Below are positions 1-5,600 of a stretch of DNA of 6,670 bases, one piece after another. The stretch is taken from positions 1 through 6,670 of the forward strand of contig JAFGDA010000208.1 of the NCBI GenBank assembly GCA_016932375.1, read 5' to 3'. A program made the position numbers and the translations under genes. This stretch comes from Actinomycetota bacterium (GTDB lineage: Bacteria; Actinomycetota; Humimicrobiia; Humimicrobiales; Humimicrobiaceae). The notes beneath the pieces are model-generated. The model had not been told where the DNA came from. It saw only the letters and a list, made by a program, of their open reading frames with translations, and searched no databases. Position 1 is the stretch's first letter; each line of letters starts with the position of its first letter.

Positions 1-131
1 AAGGGGTTTTTAAATATCATCATATTGTCAGCAAGGGAATCGATATGGAGGGTGAGTCCTTCTTTTGCACCATACAGGCCAATCATGCCGGCCCTCAGTG
101 TATCTATGGTAATAAGGACTGTGTTTTTCAT
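1..131 (-). CDS. Sulfatase-like protein, N-terminal fragment (runs off the left edge)
   Basis: Only the first 43 codons are visible. The protein starts MKNTVLITIDTLRAGMIGLYG, followed by an I-D-S-L-A segment at residues 30-34 and F-K-N at 40-42. This matches the first strand and helix of the sulfatase / alkaline-phosphatase fold, where the Asp of ITIDTLR (D10) is a metal ligand. The family usually has R-x-D after this motif, but here it is R-A-G. The formylglycine motif (C/S-x-P/A-x-R) would lie beyond the edge. The protein begins directly with the first beta strand, so there is no signal peptide and it should be cytoplasmic. The ATG lies 4 nt after the sat stop, with GGGAG a few bases upstream inside the end of sat, so translation is probably coupled to sat. 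The anaerobic maturase in the same window supports a sulfatase over a phosphodiesterase, but the fragment alone cannot separate the two. Confidence 0.75.
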   Translation of the reverse strand, partial: MKNTVLITIDTLRAGMIGLYGAKEGLTLHIDSLADNMMIFKNP

Positions 132-135
132 TTAT

Positions 136-1317
136 TCACTCCCTGTTGTTTTTATAGTAATCCACCAAAATTTCCAGGACTTCCGGCCTGCTAAACTGTT
201 CCGGAGGACGTTTACCCCCGGAAAGCATTTTTCGCAATTCCGTCCCGCTGATCAGTAGGCGGTCCTCTCTTTCGTGAGGACAGGTTTTCATGGAAGCCAT
301 CCCCTGGCACTTGTAACACCAGAAGGTCCAGTCCAGCTTTAGTGGTTTTATTTGCAGTGAATCTGCAGGAATCTGCTCAAATATTTCCTGGGCATCAAAG
401 GGACCGTAGTACTTTCCCACTCCAGCATGATCACGGCCGATTATAAGATGGCTGCACCCAAAATTTTGCCTTATGATAGCATGCAGCACAGCCTCCCGGG
501 GACCTCCATAGCGCATTTCCATCGGATAGACCTTTAGTACGGTCCGGCTGGCAGGCAGATAGTGGTCAATTAGTGCGTGGTAACATTTTATTCGTACATC
601 CGCAGGAATATCTCCAGGTTTAAGTGCCCCAACTATCGGATGTATCAGTACACCATCACATACTTCCATGGCTATCCTTACCAGATATTCATGTGAGCGG
701 TGTATGGGATTGCGTGTCTGGAAAGCAGCCACAGTTGACCACCCACGATCCTTAAATATCCTCCGGGTTTCTTCAGGGCGGGCAAATTCTTTATAAAGTC
801 CGGGGTAACTTCCCTCACTAAGTGCCCTGACCGGACCTCCAAGATAGAAATCCCCCTGGGAATATATACGCCTAACACCGGGGTGGGCTTCATCTTCGGT
901 CCCGAATACAGCCCTAACTTCCTTTAAACGGTCATAGGGATAAATCTCCTCCACGTTCATCACTGCCATTGCATCGCCGCTGTCATCATCAATCAATGCC
1001 ACATCATGGCCTTCTCTTATTGCCCTTGCCTGTTCCGGAGTCACAGAAACAGTAACCGGGATAGGCCATAATGTTCCATTGGAACACTTCATTTCCTCTA
1101 CCACTCTCAGGTAATCTGAACGGCGGAGAAACCCGTCCAAAGGACTGAAAGCCCCCATTGCCAGCATAACAACATCCGATGTCTCTTTGGAATTCAGCCT
1201 TACCTGCGGCAGATCCTGTATACGCTTTAACTCTTCATTCAGTTCGTTTCCTCCGAGCAATAATGGTTTAAGGATACCACCGTATGGAGGTACAAGCCTG
1301 CTATTTGATGATTCCAT
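136..1317 (-). CDS. sat: Sulfate adenylyltransferase (ATP sulfurylase)
   Basis: This cytosolic enzyme catalyses ATP + sulfate <=> APS + PPi, the first step of sulfate reduction, or the reverse in sulfur oxidation. The protein is complete at 393 aa, the usual length for the single-domain Sat/Met3 type without an APS kinase domain. Active-site motifs are intact: Q-T-R-N-P at 200-204, H-R-S-H at 206-209 (the HxxH nucleotide site) and G-R-D-H-A-G at 294-299. A likely zinc site, C334-x2-C337-x8-C346-x-H348, sits in the WCYKCQGMASMKTCPH segment, as in Thermus/Archaeoglobus and many sulfate-reducer enzymes. The C-terminal S-G-T-E-L-R and R-P-E-V motifs are also family hallmarks. The ATG at 1317 has AGAGGTG 8 nt upstream, and the stop is TGA. 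No apr, ppa or CysDN gene is adjacent in the window. The neighbours are an AP-fold protein upstream and a sulfatase-like gene 4 nt downstream. The 138-bp leader has repeats that may regulate it. Confidence 0.96.
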   Translation of the reverse strand: MESSNSRLVPPYGGILKPLLLGGNELNEELKRIQDLPQVRLNSKETSDVVMLAMGAFSPLDGFLRRSDYLRVVEEMKCSNGTLWPIPVTVSVTPEQARAIREGHDVALIDDDSGDAMAVMNVEEIYPYDRLKEVRAVFGTEDEAHPGVRRIYSQGDFYLGGPVRALSEGSYPGLYKEFARPEETRRIFKDRGWSTVAAFQTRNPIHRSHEYLVRIAMEVCDGVLIHPIVGALKPGDIPADVRIKCYHALIDHYLPASRTVLKVYPMEMRYGGPREAVLHAIIRQNFGCSHLIIGRDHAGVGKYYGPFDAQEIFEQIPADSLQIKPLKLDWTFWCYKCQGMASMKTCPHEREDRLLISGTELRKMLSGGKRPPEQFSRPEVLEILVDYYKNNRE

Positions 1318-1339
1318 TTAGTTCACACCTCTAATTTCT

Positions 1340-1367
1340 AAAAATGCAGCAATAACCGTGCATTTTT
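1340..1367 (-). promoter_or_regulatory. Stem-loop just upstream of sat
   Basis: AAAAATGCA (1340-1348) and TGCATTTTT (1359-1367) form a perfect 9-bp inverted repeat around a 10-nt loop, ending 22 nt before the sat start codon. The A and T arms make it look like a weak bidirectional terminator or attenuator, but only three pairs (GCA/TGC) contain G or C. It could instead be a protein operator. The symmetry is seen directly and the role is inferred. Confidence 0.4.
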
Positions 1368-1380
1368 AATTTGACTATTC

Positions 1381-1432
1381 GTCCCACCCCGGTTTGTTAA
1401 CTTATTTTTAAATACCGGGACCGGCTTGTTAA
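1381..1432. repeat. Direct and inverted repeats in the sat leader
   Basis: CCGGTTTGTTAA (1389-1400) and CCGGCTTGTTAA (1421-1432) are 12-bp direct repeats with one mismatch, offset by 32 bp, close to three helical turns. On the coding (minus) strand each reads TTAACAARCCGG and so contains a -35-like TTAACA. The first copy overlaps an inverted repeat, CCCGGT (1388-1393) with ACCGGG (1414-1419), flanked by GTC/GAC. This may be a two-site operator or a leader hairpin giving sat separate control. No convincing -10 is visible: 17 bp after the upstream TTAACA stands only AAAAAT. The region is otherwise non-coding. Confidence 0.35.
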
Positions 1433-1455
1433 AAAATCACCGCATCTTAAGTTTA

Positions 1456-2889
1456 TTAATAACCAAGGGCATCCAGCCTTGAGCGTATTTTCTCTTCATG
1501 TTCCTGGCCGCCAGAACCTTCGCGTTCCTCTTTGGCAAGAGTCTCAAGCCTTGATTGAAATAAAGTAGCACCAGACTGCTTTTTCACGGCCTTAACTTTT
1601 CTCACAGTAGATAGAATTGATTCCCCTGTCATATGGCCGCAGTTCAGGATGTCGAAAATTTCAAACACAGTCGGAGCAAAATCTTCCAGGTTTACTCCAT
1701 CCAATTTTTTGCTGTAGGAAACCGCAGGATCGTATAGGTAGAAATATCCGGGATTATTGGTGACTGCATTAAAACCTTCAGGCGATAAGTCATGGGATGT
1801 TACGGCCCCACCCGGATGGCCATACAATTCGCTGGTAGAAAACCCATTAAAAGCCATAAATAAATCAGGACCGCTGGCAGAACCGATGTCAAAGTAGAGC
1901 TCATTTCTTTTCCAGCCATAAAAATCAACTTTAACATCCTGGTTTTTTTGGATGCCACCTATCAAATTTATGATATAATCCAACATCTTATTGTATTCAA
2001 CTTTGTCAACAATTCCCTGAGGCTCCCGGCCCTTTAAATTGATAAAGACTGCACCATTGAAACCTGTGCTCCAGCACCTGGTTTTTTCCCAATCCACTTT
2101 TAGGTCTGAAAAAGCCAAAATTTGTTCTGGTTTTTTTTCCAGACACAAATCACCGCTATTTACCAGTATTTCATTAATATTAACCCGGCCCTTTAGACTG
2201 GCCAGCCCATAGGCACTCAGGATTAGGAGGACAGTATCATCATTTAATTGGTCTTTAAGTTCCCCTATCTTCTTATCAAGAAACTTATAGTATACATGAA
2301 TATTTTCGAAATGTTTTTCACTACCGGGAATATTACCACCGGTTTTTAGGCGGTAAACTGCATCCAGCAACCGGGCGTAACCTGTAATGAATGCTACAAT
2401 GAAATCACAGGATTTATTCCCATATAAATCAAATATGGAATCAAAAGCATTTGTATCCACCTTTTCTGCGTAATCATCTCCAGCTCCATTAGCTTTCTTA
2501 CCGGCAAAAAAGCCGGAGGAAATAACAAAACCGCCCGGTATTTTGAATTCTCCATCAATACCCGGTATATTTACCACACCCACTTTTTGTACTTTCTTCG
2601 GAAGATCCTTATAGAGAGTGTTTAGTGCTTTAACATCTTCAAAATAACTTTTCCTTTCTTCATAAGAGAAACCCTCACGGTAATGAAAATCCCACGGATA
2701 TACCGGGTTTGTGTTATGACCACAAAATACCTTCAACCAGCAATCAGGAAAGTTAAAAGGAGGGATATTCTTTATTTGTCCATGAATACTACTTTTTTTA
2801 AGTACCCCAAACACTGGCAATTCATCCTGCCAGTTATTTAACAATTCTGAATTTAAACCTTCAATACAAAGCAATACTACTCGGCTCAT
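1456..2889 (-). CDS. Alkaline-phosphatase-superfamily protein, probable pseudoenzyme
   Basis: The protein has 477 aa from the chosen start. The framework of the AP-superfamily phosphodiesterase/phosphomutase-like fold is recognisable: first strand VVLLCIEGL (4-12), I-P-P-x-x-x-P-x-x-W (42-51), a C-G-H-N loop and W-D-F (66-68), L-L-I-L-S-A-Y-G-L (221-229), and a C-terminal R-L-D-A-L-G-Y tail common in this group. The usual catalytic residues look replaced. The first-strand Asp is E10, the nucleophile Thr/Ser after W51 is L52, the T-D-x-x-x-H pair is T169-G170...L174, and the S-D-H-G-F motif is S225-A226-Y227-G-L. Only a late His (H366, S-H-x-x-x-x-G type) remains. Hydrolase activity is therefore doubtful, and a binding or scaffold role is possible. 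The C-terminal 45 residues are highly charged and probably helical. There is no signal peptide. It lies 90 bp after the second ASST-like gene and 138 bp before sat. The substrate is unknown. Confidence 0.75.
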   Translation of the reverse strand: MSRVVLLCIEGLNSELLNNWQDELPVFGVLKKSSIHGQIKNIPPFNFPDCWLKVFCGHNTNPVYPWDFHYREGFSYEERKSYFEDVKALNTLYKDLPKKVQKVGVVNIPGIDGEFKIPGGFVISSGFFAGKKANGAGDDYAEKVDTNAFDSIFDLYGNKSCDFIVAFITGYARLLDAVYRLKTGGNIPGSEKHFENIHVYYKFLDKKIGELKDQLNDDTVLLILSAYGLASLKGRVNINEILVNSGDLCLEKKPEQILAFSDLKVDWEKTRCWSTGFNGAVFINLKGREPQGIVDKVEYNKMLDYIINLIGGIQKNQDVKVDFYGWKRNELYFDIGSASGPDLFMAFNGFSTSELYGHPGGAVTSHDLSPEGFNAVTNNPGYFYLYDPAVSYSKKLDGVNLEDFAPTVFEIFDILNCGHMTGESILSTVRKVKAVKKQSGATLFQSRLETLAKEEREGSGGQEHEEKIRSRLDALGY

Positions 2890-2896
2890 TTTATAA

Positions 2897-2902
2897 CTCC
2901 TT
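2897..2902 (-). promoter_or_regulatory. Ribosome binding site that sets the start of the AP-fold gene
   Basis: On the minus strand AAGGAG stands 7 nt before the ATG at 2887-2889. The open frame extends seven codons further upstream to a GTG at 2910, but this AAGGAG would then lie inside the coding region and the extra residues would precede the first beta strand of the fold. The ATG at 2889 is therefore the better start. Confidence 0.85.
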
Positions 2903-2914
2903 ACAAACACTTTT

Positions 2915-2936
2915 CATTTATGGTTTCCATTAAATG
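2915..2936 (-). promoter_or_regulatory. Small stem-loop in the leader of the AP-fold gene
   Basis: On the minus strand CATTTA pairs with TAAATG (6 bp), then after a one-base bulge TGG pairs with CCA around an AAA loop. The hairpin ends 12 nt before the AAGGAG ribosome binding site. No T-run follows, so it is not a terminator. It may be a processing or translation-control element, or chance in AT-rich DNA. Confidence 0.25.
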
Positions 2937-2979
2937 TGGCTGTAACCATTTCTTCCGGCATAAATATTATTTTTAATAA

Positions 2980-4065
2980 CTAAGAGCCACTCTCAATACC
3001 AGCAAGACCCTCATAATCAGGCCCATACCGGAATGCACTGAACATTATATTTGAATGCCCAAAAATCCCTGTATCATGATAGTGAGGACTGATATACTCC
3101 CATACAATTTCGCATGCTGGTGTCACTTCAAAGATCCGGCCATTTATGGACTCGCATATCAGTGTATTGCCATTGGGAAGCCTCTGGCATCCTCCCATAA
3201 CTGAAGAATAAAATAATGAAAATGAAGCAGTATGGTAATCCCATACCACACGGTCGTTTTCCGGGTTAACCTCAAGTATGCGGGAGTATCCAAAATCAAA
3301 CCCCGGGGGATGAAGGCCGTTATCAAAAACCAAAATATTACCTTCAGGCAAAAATTCCGCCCCGTTCTGGTGGCCCAATTCATAAGGAGCGCCCCACCTC
3401 CAGCAGATGTCTCCTGTTGACCTGTCAATGATGGCGATTGTATTTGTCCTGCAGAAGCTGATCAATATATTGCCATTTCCTGAAACTGAAATATAGTTGG
3501 CATGAGTCCATTCATCACGCGGGTCCAGCGGGCAGATGACGTCTTTTTCAACATCCAGGTGTTCATGAGCCTTCCACTCCCAGGTTTTTCCCCCGAAGGG
3601 AGTGATTTCCTCTATCGCATCTCCCCACATTACTCCGTCCCTTTCGGTTCCCTTTATTCCACCCCTAACTTTTGAAGATATCCCTCCGGGTACCGGAACC
3701 CATTTTAAAACCAGCATTTTACCGTCCCTGAGTCTGCAGAATGAATGGTGTAAATAGTCATCCTGGTATTCCCATATCATATTCCCGTTCCAGTCCAATT
3801 CCATTAAAAAGCCGCCGCTTCCTCGAAAACCGGCCAATTCACTGTTATCATTCCTGCCGGCAAACAGCAAATGGCCATTCGGCAGGAGGCGGCCGTAGCA
3901 GGCTGGTTTTTGCGGCACTTTCCATTTATGCACAACTTCACCTTTCATATCAATAAGATACACATCATTTCCCCCCAAAGGGGCAAAAAGCGTGAAGCCG
4001 AAGTATGTTTTCCAGACAGAACTAATTGTAATTCCTGTAACATTTTGTCTATTGGTGCTTGTCAC
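2980..4065 (-). CDS. Arylsulfotransferase (ASST)-like beta-propeller protein, copy B
   Basis: This 361-aa protein is a paralogue of the gene just upstream; residues 157-190 are identical at 19 of 34 positions without gaps. It is built of propeller units that each end in a [LP]-x-[NDE]-G-[NHK] turn: L-L-P-N-G-H (60-65), L-R-D-G-K (112-116), N-G-N (197-199), L-P-E-G-N (239-243) and Q-R-L-P-N-G-N-T (295-301). W-x-H-x-N-type (EWTHAN, H188), F-D-N-G and S-R-I-L-E-V motifs are ASST-family hallmarks, so PF05935/PF14269-type membership is likely. The histidine at 233 in copy A is N234 here (GHQNGAEF), and the later blade carries G-G-C (C293). The catalytic sulfohistidine of E. coli AssT has no clear counterpart. 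There is no signal peptide, unlike periplasmic ASSTs. The start is GTG with AAGGAGG 4 nt upstream, 23 bp after copy A. Sulfuryl transfer, or binding of a sulfated or aromatic ligand, is possible but unproven. Confidence 0.75.
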   Translation of the reverse strand: MTSTNRQNVTGITISSVWKTYFGFTLFAPLGGNDVYLIDMKGEVVHKWKVPQKPACYGRLLPNGHLLFAGRNDNSELAGFRGSGGFLMELDWNGNMIWEYQDDYLHHSFCRLRDGKMLVLKWVPVPGGISSKVRGGIKGTERDGVMWGDAIEEITPFGGKTWEWKAHEHLDVEKDVICPLDPRDEWTHANYISVSGNGNILISFCRTNTIAIIDRSTGDICWRWGAPYELGHQNGAEFLPEGNILVFDNGLHPPGFDFGYSRILEVNPENDRVVWDYHTASFSLFYSSVMGGCQRLPNGNTLICESINGRIFEVTPACEIVWEYISPHYHDTGIFGHSNIMFSAFRYGPDYEGLAGIESGS

Positions 4066-4088
4066 CTTTCCTCCTTCACGGTAAAATT

Positions 4089-5222
4089 CTAAGGGATGTC
4101 TAATGCGTTGCTGCCGTACAGTTCATTAATCCTTTTATAATTATCGGGATCCAGCTCCCTACCTTTAAAACCGCTGTGATCATAACCATACCTGAATGCC
4201 CGGTATACGAAGTTTTGATTTTGATCTTGAAACAGTGCATAGAATGGATTGACATATTCCCATACTATTTCACCGTCTACTGTTACCTCGAAGAGTCTCC
4301 CCAGACAGGATTCCGTTATAAAAGTATTTCCGTTTGGAAGACGCTGGCAACCTCCGGCCACACCGGTGTAGAATCTATAGGCAGGATCGTCTCTATATTC
4401 CCATTCTATTTTATCAGTCTTTGGATTGACTTCGATCACACGGGAGTAACTGGGTCCGTCATTGTCCCTGTGGGCACCATTATCCAGGAGCAGGATGTTA
4501 CCATTATCAAGCATGGTCGGGTCATGAGGATGGAATATTTCACCGGGACCCCACTGCCAGGTAATTTCCCCGGTCCCTTTATTGATAATTACAATCTTAT
4601 TTATATTCCTGAAACAGGTAATGACATTTCCGTCAGGTAGTATTTTTACTGTATTACAATGTGTCCATTCACTGCGGTGTTCCAAATGGCAGATAGGATT
4701 CTCCCCGGGATCTAGGTGTTCATGTGCCTTCCATTCCCATTCAACTTTACTGCTTAACGGGTCAACTTCATAAAGGTTATTTGCCCATATTTCCCCATTT
4801 CTTTCTGTATTTGGTATACCCCCTTTTACTTTACTGGCAATATCTGCGGGAACTTTCTCATATGTGACAATCATAAAATTTCCATTATCCATTCTCTGTG
4901 CATCATGCGTGTGGTATGGATCATCATATTTTGCTACCAGGTTACAGTCCCAGTCTACTTCCATCAAATGTCCCCCTACACCTCCAAAATCCGGCAGAGG
5001 AGATTTTTCAAGAGGCCTCATACCCTGGTAAAACAAGTTTCCACTTTTCAACATATATGCGTATTCTCCCACAAGGCATGGCATACTCCACCTGTGGACA
5101 AACTGCCCCTCTATGTCTATCAGCCATACATCATTGGTTCCTGCCGGGGGAATAAGAGTATATCCTCCATAAGATTTTGATTCCTTCCAGAAAGTAACAC
5201 CATGCTTGCGTTTCTCTGCCAT
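4089..5222 (-). CDS. Arylsulfotransferase (ASST)-like beta-propeller protein, copy A
   Basis: This 377-aa protein is the first gene after the promoter at 5304-5332. It has at least five propeller units with the turn motif [LMKP]-x-G-N: S-G-N (60-62), M-D-N-G-N (111-115), L-P-D-G-N (195-199), L-D-N-G-N (238-242) and L-P-N-G-N-T (295-300). Histidines sit at the start of several units: H-T-H-D (104-107), EWTHCN (H188) and H-P-H-D (231-234), followed by D-N-G (247-249) and S-Y-S-R (R261). H188, H233 and R261 resemble ASST active-site positions, but where a catalytic His might be expected on the next blade there is G-G-C (C292). A shared central block with K-V-K-G-G-I and W-E-W-K-A-H-E-H-L-D (162-171) sets this pair apart from textbook AssT. 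No signal peptide or membrane segment is seen, so it should be cytosolic. The ATG at 5222 has AGGAGAAGGA upstream. It could transfer sulfuryl groups between phenolic compounds or only bind them. Confidence 0.77.
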   Translation of the reverse strand: MAEKRKHGVTFWKESKSYGGYTLIPPAGTNDVWLIDIEGQFVHRWSMPCLVGEYAYMLKSGNLFYQGMRPLEKSPLPDFGGVGGHLMEVDWDCNLVAKYDDPYHTHDAQRMDNGNFMIVTYEKVPADIASKVKGGIPNTERNGEIWANNLYEVDPLSSKVEWEWKAHEHLDPGENPICHLEHRSEWTHCNTVKILPDGNVITCFRNINKIVIINKGTGEITWQWGPGEIFHPHDPTMLDNGNILLLDNGAHRDNDGPSYSRVIEVNPKTDKIEWEYRDDPAYRFYTGVAGGCQRLPNGNTFITESCLGRLFEVTVDGEIVWEYVNPFYALFQDQNQNFVYRAFRYGYDHSGFKGRELDPDNYKRINELYGSNALDIP

Positions 5223-5266
5223 AATGATTCCTTCTCCTGTTTAAGACCTTGTGTTAATCTGATTTG

Positions 5267-5278
5267 TGAATATATTCA
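5267..5278. promoter_or_regulatory. Perfect 12-bp palindrome in the operon leader, possible operator
   Basis: TGAATATATTCA is its own reverse complement. Past one mismatched pair (5266/5279) the symmetry continues for two more base pairs on each side (TT...AA). It lies about 20-30 bp downstream of the start point expected from the promoter at 5304-5332 and 45 bp before the first start codon, a common place for a repressor site. The cognate regulator is not in the window. Confidence 0.45.
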
Positions 5279-5303
5279 TAAAATTTGAATAAATTTTAAA
5301 ATA

Positions 5304-5332
5304 ATAATACAAGATTAATATTCCTTTGTCAA
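5304..5332 (-). promoter_or_regulatory. Sigma-70/SigA-type promoter of the ASST-sat operon
   Basis: Read on the minus strand, TTGACA (5327-5332) is followed by a 17-bp spacer and TATTAT (5304-5309). This is a perfect -35, optimal spacing and a 5-of-6 -10. Transcription should start near 5297, leaving a leader of about 75 nt before copy A. AT-rich direct repeats abut the -35 on its upstream side, which could act as an UP element or activator sites. It is the best promoter match seen in the window. Confidence 0.8.
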
Positions 5333-5376
5333 ATAAATTTTCATGATAATAAATTTTCATGACAAAATCTTCATGG
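5332..5376. repeat. Direct repeats abutting the -35 box, possible activator sites
   Basis: AATAAATTTTCATGA occurs exactly at 5332-5346 and 5348-5362 (15 bp, offset 16 bp). A third, degenerate copy at 5362-5376 matches 11 of 15. CATG cores fall at 5342, 5358 and 5372. The first ten bases also recur alone at 5288-5297 and 5397-5406. The exact copies start directly at the -35 box, so bound proteins would contact RNA polymerase. The arrangement is seen directly and regulation is inferred. AT-rich composition makes some recurrence expected. Confidence 0.5.
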
Positions 5377-5502
5377 TAATATAACTGACCATCTACAATA
5401 AATTTTATTGGATTTTTATGGGTTGCAATTTTAAGTGATATTATCATTATGGTTTAAGTTAAAAAAATTATTCATAAAAAAGAGAAAGAAGCTTGTTCAC
5501 AT

Positions 5503-5549
5503 AAAAAAGTATTTCACCTGTAAAATGAAAGCCGGTAATCATAAACAGG
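5503..5549 (-). terminator. Weak terminator-like hairpin after the sulfatase maturase gene
   Basis: On the minus strand CCTGT (5545-5549) pairs with ACAGG (5517-5521), and after a small internal loop ATGA (5539-5542) pairs with TCAT (5525-5528). A run of six T follows at 5503-5508, but 8 nt after the stem instead of directly. The stem is weak and the gap unusual, so termination may be partial. It lies about 50 bp past the maturase stop and upstream of the ASST promoter, where a terminator would be expected. The rest of the 5377-5600 stretch is AT-rich with no gene seen. Confidence 0.3.
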
Positions 5550-5600
5550 AATTTTCTTGAGCCAATATCAGGGATTGTTAAAACGGGATTTTAAATATTT

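Noticed and set aside
678..893. 71-codon minus-strand frame within sat
   Set aside because: It is another frame of the well-supported sat gene, with no motif or independent ribosome binding site.
1379..1392. T-box-like GGGGTGGGACG on the minus strand before sat
   Set aside because: It resembles the T-box consensus only in GGTGG-x-AC, lacks the following CGCG, and the 138-bp gap is too short for a specifier region. Sat is also not an aminoacyl-tRNA or amino-acid gene.
2890..2910. Longer start (GTG at 2910) for the AP-fold protein
   Set aside because: The ideal AAGGAG would fall inside the added codons, and the ATG at 2889 has correct spacing and starts at the fold's first strand.
4176..4640. 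154-codon plus-strand frame opposite the first ASST-like gene
   Set aside because: It is antisense to a gene with clear family motifs and shows no recognisable domain of its own. The other plus-strand frames are likewise shadows.
5332..5376. CRISPR-like spaced repeats
   Set aside because: The repeats are only 15 bp, nearly contiguous with no spacer-sized gaps, and abut a promoter. No cas gene is present, so they fit regulator sites better.
5241..5447. 68-codon minus-strand frame upstream of the ASST-like genes
   Set aside because: It has no ribosome binding site, consists of low-complexity AT-rich codons and runs straight through the promoter and the direct repeats. It is most likely chance.
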